A stretch of DNA of 64,000 nucleotides, from the NCBI RefSeq assembly GCF_963675165.1, contig NC_087379.1, forward strand, positions 2,236,201-2,300,200, given 5' to 3'. This DNA comes from Halichondria panicea. Taxonomy: Eukaryota > Porifera > Demospongiae > Suberitida > Halichondriidae. Of this stretch, positions 33,101 to 44,900 are shown in pieces (positions within the stretch are counted from its first letter, which is position 1; each line of letters starts with the position of its first letter). The position numbers and the translations under genes are program-made. Under the pieces are notes generated by a model, which was not told where the DNA came from, did no database searches, and worked only from the letters and a program-made list of their open reading frames with translations.

Positions 33101-35430
33101 GTTAACCCCCTCAAAAGTTCGTCGTGAAAAAAACCCCCGGACCCCCCTGAATTAAGCATTTCCCCCTCCCAGTTAGAAATCCTGCCTATGTAAATGGCCA
33201 CCTGTCTGTCTCTCTAGTGGGTGCTGGTGGTTACTTGTGTCCAGATTACTATGCATGTGTTCGGTCATGTATTTGGTCATGTGTTTGGTCATATGCTATA
33301 GGAACTGCTCCGAGATTTCCAGGTCAGTGTGGGGCAAGTGTCCGTCACTTCTTTACAGCAAGAGTGAGTACCAATGCAATAGGAGCATGCAGCCACTGTG
33401 TCCATTGTAAAGATTGTCTAACAGTTAATGGTGAAATGAAAAGTGTCCATTTTAGTCATTGTATATACTATAGGTTGTCCTTTATAGGAGGTTTCACCGT
33501 GTCTGCATGAATACATCAGTACCCCTTTGCTAGCTAGCTAACATCACCCATGTCCAAAGACGCCAAGACATGTCCATGTAGTCCCAAGGTGCCCATGTAG
33601 TCCCAAGACATGTCCATGTAGTCCCAAGGTGTCCATGTAGTCCCAAGGTGTCCATGTAGTCCCAAGGTGTCCATGTAGTCCCAAGGTGTCCATGTAGTCC
33701 CAAGGTGTCCATGTAGTCCCAAGGTGTCCATGTAGTCCCAAGGTGTCCATGAGTATGTACAATTATAGTATCCTAACATGCGACCTTTATTCGAGGTAGA
33801 TCTACATATTTGCAGCTGAAGTGGTTATAGCATACACGATCACAAAGCAATTAATGTAATATTTTAGATCTAATCTGCTACACTCGCCCTCTCAGGATTG
33901 AACAGAGCACGAGTATCCCTACCACACAGTACGAGTTCCCCAACGGCTACAACCTCAACCTCACAGTGGAAAAGTTCAAACTGTGCGAGGGACTATTTGA
34001 TTCCTCCTCCCAGCACCTGAGGGGCGTGGCTGGAGGGGACCTGCTGAGCATCCCCAACGTGGCTCTTAACTCTGCCTCCCTCTGTGATGCAGATATCAGA
34101 ACCGTACGTCTATAAAATATTGCCCTGAGTCCCTAGAGTTAAAGCACCTGAATTTCGATCTACTCTTGAACAGATTTTATAGCAATACTGATTTACATGT
34201 AGGCTATATAAATTGTGTTCTTGTTATTTCTGGTTGTGAATATTTTCTTGCTGTGTTGCTTCCTTACAGAGCTTGTACAGCAGTGTGGTGGTTGCCGGGG
34301 GTAACTCGTTGCTGACTGGATTCACTGATCGTCTGCAGAGAGACCTCCAACACAAGACACCCCACGTAAGCATTCTCCATTATCCTTCATACTCTCCACG
34401 TCCAGTAAGGTGTTTCTAGACCTATTTGTTCATTATCATTTAGACCCCGTGTACATGTAAGTGTTGTTCCATTAACATTGTGCATGTACCCCCCCCTCCC
34501 CCCCCCTCCCCCCCCACTAACCTTTAGACCCCTACGTAAGTGTCTGGTAGCTGAGAGTAAGCAATCCTATAATTGCATTCCCCCAGTGATATTGTTACCT
34601 AGTAGTGGTTGTTGTGTTTCGCCCAACTACTACTGGATTCTGTTTCTGTGTACAAAAGCAGTACATGTTAGTTACTGTCATAATTATTACTAGCCGTGTT
34701 GTCACATCACGCTGTGATTTACTTCCACAGACGTATCGTGTGAAGCTTGTGCAGAGCTCCAGTTCAATGGAGAGAAGGTTCAGCTCCTGGATCGGAGGAT
34801 CTATCCTGGCTTCACTGGTAAGTGGGGTGGCTGGCTTGTGTTAGTTAACATAGAGTACTGTGTAAACGAATGTTGCGAGCTGTACTGTGCTACTGAACCC
34901 CTCAACAAAGGCCAGGTTCCAAAGGAATAGTTTATGTATGAAGCAATTTCCGTGTAGCAGGTATATTTCAAGGGTATAAATTTTCATGCAAATGCCTTTA
35001 GAAAGGTTTTCGCGGATTTAAGAATAGCAGCCTTTTGCAGCATGCATGTATGCGATATAAAATTCGCGGTTATAAATTTTCACGGTACATGCTTAATCCA
35101 CTAACATGAAATGTACCTGCTATACGGTACCTCTCAACAAATACCACTTCTGAACTTTGTTCCCAACAAGTGTCTGGTATACCTGTAGGGGGGGGGGGGT
35201 TCCCCTCTGTTGCACTGTGTACATGTATTATGAGGATTATATTAAATATTGTATGCGCACGTAAAATATTAATAATTATGGCAGCTGTTCTAGTTTTGCA
35301 TTTGCACGTACTTGATCATCTTCTCATCGTTTGCTTCCTCCCTTCTCAGGGCACTTTCCAGCAGATGTGGATTTCCAAACAAGAGTACCAAGATGTGGGA
35401 AAGATTGTCGTCGAGAAGAAGTGCCCCTAG
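30129..35430 (+). CDS. ACTL6: Actin-related protein 6A/B (BAF53/Arp4)
   Basis: A complete 12-exon gene of 431 aa (human ACTL6A 429). Exons: 30129-30153, 30734-30810, 30938-31106, 31942-32042, 32273-32370, 32578-32721, 32772-32919, 33302-33363, 33896-34103, 34270-34365, 34731-34817 and 35350-35430; phases agree throughout. Diagnostic blocks are [30 protein letters not shown], the nucleotide-site [63 protein letters not shown] and the C-terminal [16 protein letters not shown]6 is a nuclear actin-fold subunit of BAF/SWI-SNF, INO80 and NuA4/TIP60 complexes. Introns are short, and one holds a 19-bp minisatellite. Confidence 0.95.
31300..31760. repeat. Copy of the 0.54-kb dispersed repeat in an ACTL6 intron
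   Basis: CTAGAACACTGAAGTGCTAA, AACCAGAAGAGTG and AATTCTAGCTTTTTACTTTA match the units at 5294-6510. A sub-block (ATTCTAGC...GGATCACTTCAGCTG...CTCTAATAAAGG) is duplicated in tandem at about 31568-31745. Confidence 0.65.
33553..33752. repeat. 19-bp minisatellite, about 10 units
   Basis: The unit is GTGTCCATGTAGTCCCAAG, nearly perfect across 33600-33752 with degenerate units before that (GACATGTCCATGTAGTCCCAA). It lies in the ACTL6 intron between 33363 and 33896. Because 19 is not a multiple of three, all minus frames look open and mutually similar. Confidence 0.9.
34948..35128. mobile_element. MITE with CCGTGTAGCAGGTA ends
   Basis: CCGTGTAGCAGGTATATTTC is mirrored by GAAATGTACCTGCTATACGG. The ends resemble the element at 60570-60763. 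It lies in the last ACTL6 intron. Confidence 0.65.
35170..35205. repeat. Poly-G tract in last ACTL6 intron
   Basis: A run of about ten G within AGGGGGGGGGGTTCC; several such G or C runs occur in this window. Confidence 0.6.
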
Positions 35431-35911
35431 CAACCGTTTCTCCTTATCGATTACATCTTATCATAAACACAATGTACGTAAACCTGAAGCATTGACCGGT
35501 CATCACCTGACCTGACAATGGTTTCAGCCTTTTTCCTCAGTTTTTTTTCATTTCTAATTCTTATTAATAAGTATGACTTGTACTTTATGACTTATTTGTA
35601 TCTGGGTATAAGAATGTTGTAAGTATTCATATTCGTGTGTACTAATTGGAATTGGAGCATGGGCGTACGTAAGCCTGTAATTATATTCATAATACGATGA
35701 ATTAACTAGTAACTTAGCAACATAAAAACAACACTATACAATAATAAGTTTCAAAGAAGAGTTTGCTTGTTCTAGCGTAGCTATGATAGCAAGTTGCATA
35801 GCTAAAAGCAATTAGATACTATTGTGGTGACAAAAAGTGGGCGTAGCTGGTCTGCTTTGTGCATACTTGTTACCTTGTACAAAACAGGTCAAGCTACACG
35901 ACTTTTACAAG
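35431..35911. promoter_or_regulatory. ACTL6 3' end and cadherin gene promoter interval
   Basis: This 481-bp gap must hold the ACTL6 3'UTR and the start of the giant cadherin gene. It is AT-rich. No clear TATA box or polyadenylation hexamer can be fixed by eye. Confidence 0.4.
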
Positions 35912-35977
35912 ATGTTGTATAATCTACAAGCTATTGTGACTTTGCTGTTGTTCGTAACAAGCTCGATACAAGCTCAA
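35912..35977 (+). other. Signal peptide of the giant cadherin
   Basis: The first 21-22 codons read MLYNLQAIVTLLLFVTSSIQ, then AQ. There is a hydrophobic core and small residues at the likely cleavage point. An upstream in-frame ATG-less extension (from 35837) lacks these properties. Confidence 0.75.
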
Positions 35978-38900
35978 CAAGTACAATTTGATCAAGCATC
36001 GTATTTTGTCGGTTTCGATGAAGAACAATCAAACGGAACAACAGTTACAGAAATCAGAGCTTCGTATTTGAACTCTTTTGGACTGCCCCGAACTGATGGC
36101 ACGTTCTCATTACCCACAACTGGAGATGCACAATTATTCACCATAGAAACCACGTCTGATACGACCATATCCACGGGGATAATCAGATCGAGAGCTGTGT
36201 TTGATCGCGATGCCGTCAATGCACAAACACAATTCAGCTTCATGGCTACCTACACCACACCTGACGACACCAGTGCCTCCGCATCCATCAACGTGTTCAT
36301 ACAAGATGTGAATGATAACAGACCAACGTTTTCGAGCAAAATTAATCTCGTCTTACTCTTAGAAGACACGGTAGCTGGTACCACGTTCGTTACCATCACT
36401 GCTACAGATCCAGACCAGGTGCAGAGCGAAACAAACGTTATTGATATTTCACCTGACGTTCAAGATGAGGTGGAAGTCTTTACGATCACAAACGGACGAA
36501 TTTTATACAATATAACGTCTGGAAATAGCCTAGGGCATTTTGTGATTGGCAGACAAAGTGGAAGTTTGTCTGTGAGTGAAATGGTGGTGCTCGATATTGA
36601 CGCTGTCGATTTTTATAACCTCACTGTTATGGCAACGGATGGCGGCGGGTTAAGCGATGTAACCATTGTGACTATCGAAGTAGTGGATGCCAACGACAAT
36701 GCTCCGCAGATATTGGGCCCTTTAGGGGTTAACCTGACTATTCCAGAAGACACTCAACCTGGCTATGTAATTGTTGACCACATAAATGCAACGGACTTGG
36801 ACCGTGGGGTCAACGCAGAGATACGCTTCTCAATAATATCCGGAGATGTGACTGATAGCTTTTCTATAGATGCCATATCTGGTCATATTGAAGTCTCCGC
36901 CCCCTTGGACCGAGAGGTGGGCAGCACCGTCCAGCTGACTGTACAGGCTCGGGATCTGGGAATACCACAGCCCATGCAAAGCACTGTACAGGTACGTCAT
37001 ACACTTAGTACACATGTAAGAGGGGGGGGGGGTTAATTTGTTAGCACACATGTAAGAGGGGGGGGTTAATTTGTTAGCACACATGTAAGAGGAGGGGGGG
37101 GTTAATTTGTTAGTACACACGTAAGAGGGGGGGGGGGTTAATTTGTTAGCACACATGTAAGAGGAGGGGGGGGGGGTTAATTTGTTCTCTACATGTCCAA
37201 TACCATCTGAATTTCAAGTGACTTAAAATAATTGTATACCTAGCGTTAAATGAGAGCTTTAAAGTGCCATAACTTTAGTTCATTTGTCCAATAACTGAAA
37301 GCTTATGTATTAAATCAAAAGTCTGTTTTTGGTAAAATGCCATGGGGGGCTGTATATACATATATATGTATGTCCATGGTATTTTCCCAAAAATAGGAAA
37401 TTATGGCCCATTCCAAATTTGAGAATTGAGCATACCATCTGAAAGAGCATCAAAATTAATCGGATCGATCATCATGCAGAACTCTAGATACAGAGCGGCT
37501 ATACATACTGTATGACTTGCATATTTTACGTTAACTGTAATACTGATCATAATTATTTCGTCGTGTTTTCTCCAGGTTGTAGTCAAGTTGCTGGACATCA
37601 ACGACTATACGCCCCAGTTCACTCAGACCTCCTACACAGTCTCTGTCAGCGAGAACCTGAGACCCCCTGCATTGGTTACCACACTCGAAGCTATCGACCT
37701 GGACGAGGGTCCAAATGGAACTGTATCATACACCATATTGACAGGGGGTGATGGAAGATTCACGATTGATAACTCGACAGGGGATATTCATGCGGTTGTT
37801 TCTCTAGATCATGAAGAAGTGAATTTTTACGAACTTTTGGTGAGAGCAGTTGATGCTCCTCTGAATGATTCTTACCAACTCTCAGCCGAGGTGAACGTCA
37901 CTATCCTCGTGGGGGACATGAACGATAATGCTCCAGTGTTCCTTAGCCCCGCCTACAACACTAGTATACTGGATGATCAAAAACGTCGCACAGAAATTCT
38001 GCGAGTAATTGCTACAGACGCTGATGGTGGTTCAAACGGACAGATAAGATATCTCATTAGTACTCCCGATCCGACCGATTCTGATGCTTTCCTAGTCAAC
38101 GAAACAAATGGTGTTATTTACCGAGAACGAATGATCATATTTGAAAACCAATCTGTGTATAGCTTCACAGTCCAAGCTCGAGACGGCGGATCCTTTCCTT
38201 TAGCCGATGCAACCACTGTTACGATATACGTACACAATGTTAACAAGAATCCACCTGTGTTCAACCAATCAGAATACAACGTTACAGTCATGGAAACCAC
38301 AAATGTTGGTACAGTAGTATTGAATGTCAGTGCATATGATCCAGATGTTGGCTTAATTGGAGAAATACATTATAGAATTGTGAGTGATTTCGATACAGCT
38401 GGTTCCTTTGTAGTTGACCGATTCTCCGGTGAAATTTCTGTCAGCTCAAGGTTAAATTTTGATGTAAAAGCATACGTTTTCTTTGTTGTTGAAGCTTACG
38501 ACGGTGGATTTCCAGATCCGTTCACAGCTAGGGTCAACGTTACTGTGTACCTCACTGAGGAGAATGATGAGGCCCCTTCAATTACATTTCCCGACGGCTT
38601 TTCCCCAACAGTTCCTGAAAATAACAGCCCCGGTTTTGAGGTGGTGTTTTTGTCACAGTACACCTTTGACCCTGACATTGGTGTCGGGGGCGAATTTACT
38701 TTTCGTTTAGTTGAAATTTTCGATGAATTTTCTCAGAATGATTCATTTTCTTTCAACGAGACCACTGGACTGATTACAAGTTTAAGAACATTTGATCGTG
38801 AGCTACAACCTGGTGGTATTATTATTGCTATAGAAACTATTGATTTCGGTATACCACAGCAATCGAAAATCACCAACATCACGATAGTGATTGGAGATCG

Positions 38901-41900
38901 AAACGATAACCCACCCTATTTTGAATATAATGCAACGGCTGAAGTGTACGAGTTTATGCCCCCAGGCACACAAGTACCGCTCAACTACACTGCCCTCGAT
39001 GATGACATCGGAATAAACGCCAGGTTGGAATATGGAATATTCGATGGAGTTGGAGCTGAAAGATTTACAATTGATTCTGTTTCTGGTATCATTTCCACAA
39101 CTGAAGTGTTGAACAAAACTGAGCAGCTCTTCTATAACCTAACCATCATCGCTATGGACCAGGGCGTCCCACAAATGTTTGGTTTTGGTTTTGTTGTTTT
39201 TGAAGTTATTGACGCAAACGATCAAATTCCGATATTTTCTGAGTCTGTGTACAATGTTAGTCTGCCTGAGAATTTGCCAAATGGTATCTTAGTAACGCAA
39301 GTCAATGCTTCTGATTCTGATGTCGGTACTAATGCCAACTTGGAATATTTCATTTCGGAAAATTCAACCAGTTTTAAACTGTTTGCAATAAACACTACAT
39401 CTGGTGAAATATTTTCAAATGTCGAATTTGATCGCGAGAATGTGAGTGTAATTTATGTCGAGGTAGTTGCTATTGACAACGGCCTTGTTCCCCTTACCGG
39501 AAGTGCAACTGTCCGAGTGTACATACAAGACGTTAATGACAACACCCCATTGTTTAACAGGACTCTCTATTCAGCAAATGTAACTGAAAATGCTCCCAAT
39601 GAAACTGTCATAGCAACTGTACTTGCTCTTGATGCTGATGCAGAGAGCCCGAACAACCAAATCACTTATAGTCTATTCGGAGAAAGAAGTGATATCTTTA
39701 TCGTCGATTCTTCCACTGGTAATGTCCTCGTAGCAGGAGAGGTTGATTGGGAGCTAGGAGAACAATTTACCGTTACTGTCATAGCAACGGACGGGGGATC
39801 TCCGTCACGAACAGACACGGCCGAGTTAACGATACGTATTGAGGATATTAACGATGTAGCCCCGTTATTTGTTCCAGGCTCGCTAAATCTATCGATATTT
39901 GAGAATACTCTGCCTGGAAATACGTCAGTGGTGGGTTATGTGCAAGCAGTGGATGCGGATAGTCCCGGTAATAACTCACTTGTCACTTATTCCATACTAA
40001 TGGATTTCACTAGCGGAAGATTTGAACTTGATTCAGAAACTGGTCTCGTTACATTTGTTCAACACAGTCTGGACAGAGAGGTCCGTGATCTTTACGACAT
40101 TTTAATTCGTGCGAGTGACCATGGCAACCCACGATTGCACACAGATGCTACACTCTTTATTAGTGTGACAGACTCTAATGAATTTAGTCCCGTATTCGAC
40201 AGTGCTGTGTACAGTGGGCAGGTTGCAGAGAGAGCTGTTGTGGGCACATCCATTCTCACAGTACTAGCCACTGATATTGATATCGATCTAAACGGTGAAC
40301 TGCGCTATTCAATTCTTGACTCCACATTCGAGAGCCTGTTTCAAGTTAATGCAACGACTGGTGTTATAACTACGGCGAGTGAAGTATTTGATTTCGAGTC
40401 TGAGACTGACTACAGGTTTCAAGTGGGTGTAACTGATTTAGGTTCCCCTGTGCAGTTAAATGATACTACTCTTGTCCTGATCACAATACTGGACTCCAAT
40501 GACAACAGCCCCATCTTTCAGCAGGATATATACTCGGCTACTATCCGTGAGAATCTTGCCTCAGGCACTACCGTCTTGCAAGTACTTGCTACGGACGTCG
40601 ACTCTACTACTAATGAGGAAATTGAATACACACTCCCGCCAAGAGTCAGTGATTATTTCGGCGTAGACCCCCTCACGGGGGTGCTGTACACCAGACAATT
40701 TATCGATCGTGAGGTTACCCCTGAGTTCAGCTTCTTAGTTACTGCCAATAATTCGAAAGCAGCTGACCCACTGTACTCAACTGTGAATATTTTCATCAAT
40801 GTGTCTGATTTGAACGACATGCATCCCACGTTCGAGCCAGTAATTAACATCTATGTGTTGGAGAACACTACCATCGGCAGTACTGTCTTCATTCTGAATC
40901 CTGAAGATGGAGACCAAGGAAGAAATGGAACAATAACTTTCACTGTTACGCAGGAAAACGCGTTCTTTGGTTTTGATGATACGTCAGGTGACATTTCTCT
41001 TATCAGAGAGCTCGATTTTGAGATACAAGAATTCTACATTCTAACGGTAATGGCTACTGATTCAGGGTCGCCAAGTTTGAGTAACTATACCAACGTGTTG
41101 ATACATGTCCTTGACGTTAATGACAATTTTCCTCAGTTCTTCGCTAATATCTCCACAACAATAAGTTTTGCAGCTGACGTCGGCTCATTTGTGGCAAATT
41201 GTGAAGCGTATGATATTGATAGTTCAACTAATGCAGAACTTGTTTTTACCATCCTAGCTGGCAACGAATTGGGACTTTTTGAACTAGCTTCTGACAGTGA
41301 GGGTATTCTAATTACTGCTGCCTCTCTGTCTAGTTTGACTGAGTCTGATACTGTTGTGCTGGTGTTGGGTGTCTCGAATCCTGGACTAAATGGATACAAT
41401 GCCAGTGTCAGTATTTTCATCGATGAAGGGCAAGTAACTTCACCTCGATTTGCAAGCCAAAATTTCACAGCCTCTCTGCCAGAGAATACCATAGTGGGTG
41501 ATACCGTGTTCGACTTTACAGGGCTATCAAATGTCGATATCTTTTCACTCAGCCCTGAGTTTGCTAGTCGTTTCAGTATTGACACTGCAAGCGGTGTTAT
41601 CACTCTTAGATCTCCATTAGATTACGAATCACAGCGTCTCTACCAGCTGACTGTTGAAGGAACAATAAGCGGACAGACTACCACGGCCTATACAGTACTG
41701 ACTATTGAAGTAACTGATGTAAATGAACACCCTCCACAGTTTATAGCAAGTTCTTTTTTCATTGCTCTTTCTGAAACTGCACCCATTCTAGAGCCGTTTT
41801 TTGTCGCTATAGCAACTGACGAGGACGGAGCGCTCCCTGCCACTGTCATTACGTATTCTATTACAACCCTTGACTCAACTGTGCAATCGCATTTTGGCAT

Positions 41901-44900
41901 CAACCCACAAACTGGTGGTTTGTTTCTCCGGACTAACCTCGATTATGAATTTGGTATACGTGAGTTTAATTTCACAATATCTGCTGCAAATGATTTTTTG
42001 TCAAGTTTTAGTGAAGCTAATGTAAGTATTGCCGTGCTTAATGGAAACACTTTCTCTCCCGTTTTCACCCAAACTCGCTTCGTTTTGACATTTGATGAGA
42101 ACATCGATGCTGGCCTAAACTTTCTCAACGTTAGTGCGACTGATCAAGACGAAGGTTCCCATGGCGATATCACATATGGATTGCATGGTAACCATGACTA
42201 CTTTGACTTCAGAATCGACACATTCACTGGCCAAATATTCATCAACAATCCGCTGGATTATGAGAGACACTCATTCTACACTCTTGAAGTGATTGCCGGG
42301 GATGGAGGAAATCCAGGCAGAACTGGAACCGCAATAGTGCAAGTCTCAATCGGAGACTTAAACGACAACAGTCCAGTGTGGGAATCAGCTCAATACGCTG
42401 TAATTGTATCTGAGAATGTGACTGTGGGTACGGAACTGATTAACGTTATGGCAATGGACGCAGATCAAGTTCAACGAGACGAGAATGGGAACGTGGACGT
42501 TGATAATGGGTTGGTGGCGTACAGTATTGTTGATGGCGATCCGATTGGTAATTTCCACATCACCGTGGATACAGGAGTAGTATCGGTTGCGACTCTACTC
42601 AACCGTGAACAGATACAAGTGTACAACCTAACGCTGAGAGCTACAGACGGTGGAGGGCGATTGGCCGAAGCCTTTCTTCACATAACTCTAACAGATGTGA
42701 ATGATCAGGTACCAGCTTTCACTGAAAGCCCCTACATTGTAGGTTTGCCGGAAAATTCCTCGTATAGTGTGTTTGTACTTACAGTGGTTGCTATAGATAC
42801 AGACCTCAGGGAGAGCTCTGAACTAACGTACCATTTTAACGGCTCCTCTAGTGATGTGTTTGTGGATGGCACTGGCACGTTTTATCTCAACGATACAACT
42901 GGTGATATTTTCCTAATCTCAACCGTTGATCGAGAGGAGCAAGATACATATACACTCATTGTTGAAGCCATAGACATGGGGACCACGCCCCTAACAGGGG
43001 TTGTCGAGGTCATTATTCAAATTATTGACATAAACGAGTTTGCCCCTGCTTTTACATCAGCTAATTACAATGGCAGTGTGTTCGAGAACGAACCGACGGG
43101 TACAAGTGTGTTACAAGTGTTCACTACCGACCAGGACTTTGGCGAAAACAGCACTGTGCTATATTCTATTGTTAGCGGAAATTATAGTGAGTTGTTTAAT
43201 ATCGTACCCGACTCTGGCGTGATTGAAGTGGCTGGTGACATTGATTACGAGTTCGTACAGGAGGTCAGCCTTATTGTTATGGCAACTGACACTGGGCCGA
43301 TTGAAACCAGACTATCCAGTCAAGTGAATGTAACGATTTATATCAAAGATCGCAATGATAATGCACCCCAGCTGCAAGAGAGGTATACCGTATTTATCTC
43401 TGAAGATTCCTTGCTGAGGGACCTAGTACTGGTTGTCATGGCTATTGACGAAGACTCAGGAGTCAACGCTTTATTGAACTATTCCATAGACCCCTTGGGT
43501 GATACTGAAGTCGAGACTACCTTTGTAATTGATTCATCAAACGGTTCGATTGATTTAAGCGGTGCTTTAGATAGAGAAACCATTTCTAGCTATTTCTTTC
43601 TGGTGAATGTTAGTGATGGAGGTGTCCCTACACTGCAAGATAGTTCTCCTGTGACTGTACATGTGATAGACGTCAATGACAACGTACCTCAGTTTACAGC
43701 TGCCTTTTTTGAGGGTTCTCTCCCCGAGAATTTACAAAACAACACCCCAATAGTGACTGTGGAAGCGACAGATATTGACAGTGGAGCAAACGCTGATATA
43801 CGGTTTTCAATTGTCAGCCAAGTTTGGAACCGGTCCGAGTGTATTGAAGTTTGCGGCAGCCAATTATTTTGCAATTCTGTTCTCCCTAGCAATATCTCAT
43901 CTGACATACCATTCTCCATTGATTCCCGAACTGGATTGGTCTTGTCCAATAGATCTCTCGACAGAGAAGAGCGGGCCAACTATGTGCTCATTGTTCAGGC
44001 CAGGGACTCCCCTCTCAACCAAACACAACTGAGCAGCACCACTTGTGTGACTATTGACGTACTTGACCGGAATGATGAGGTGCCTATGTTCTCTCTTGAA
44101 ACATACCAAGTGGGGATATCAGAATCTTCTCCAATGGGAGAGAGTGTCATACAAGTAGCCGTTGAAGATCGAGATGTCGGGAATAATTCTAAGATAACTT
44201 TTGAGTTGCGTACAGAGACTGGAAGTTTCACCATTGATCCCACTACAGGCGTTATCAGAACTCTGATTGGTGGCTTTGATCGAGAGATGAGAGATGAGTA
44301 TCGTTTAATGGTCGTAGCTCGCGATAGAGGCACACCTTCTCTCTCTAGTTCCGCTATTGTTGTGGTTACTATCTTGGACGAAAATGATTCACCACCGGAA
44401 TTTTCACAGACTGTGTACTCGGCAACTGTATTCGAGAATTTACCCTCAGGCAGTTTTGTGTTTCAAGCAGCGGCCTTCGATGCAGATATTGGCAATAATG
44501 CTGAACTGTCTTACTCTATAGTATCAATATCTCCCTCTGTGGGTCATTTTGTGATTGATTCGATCAGTGGTAATTTAACTACCACACAACCACTCGACCG
44601 TGAAAATATTGAGAGTTATAGCATTGCGGTGATGGCTAGAGACAATGGAACAGTGTCACTTAGCGATACTACCATTATAAATATAATGGTGCTTGACGAA
44701 AATGATCTTCCTCCTTTTTTTATCAACCTCCCATTCACTGCTACCATCAACGAAAATATGGTATCACTCTTACAACCATTGTTGATTGTCACGGCAACTG
44801 ATAATGATCTGGGTACTAACGCTAATATCTACTTTACTCTGGAATCTGTAACACCCCCCACTAATGCATTTGAAGTGAACAGAACGAGTGGTGAAATCTT

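Noticed and set aside
33530..33779. [21 protein letters not shown] repeat protein on the minus strand
   Set aside because: It is the 19-bp minisatellite in an ACTL6 intron, opposite strand; all frames look alike.
36830..37156. Minus-strand frame with repeated CANKLTPPPSYM
   Set aside because: It is the antisense of the G-run minisatellite in cadherin intron 1.
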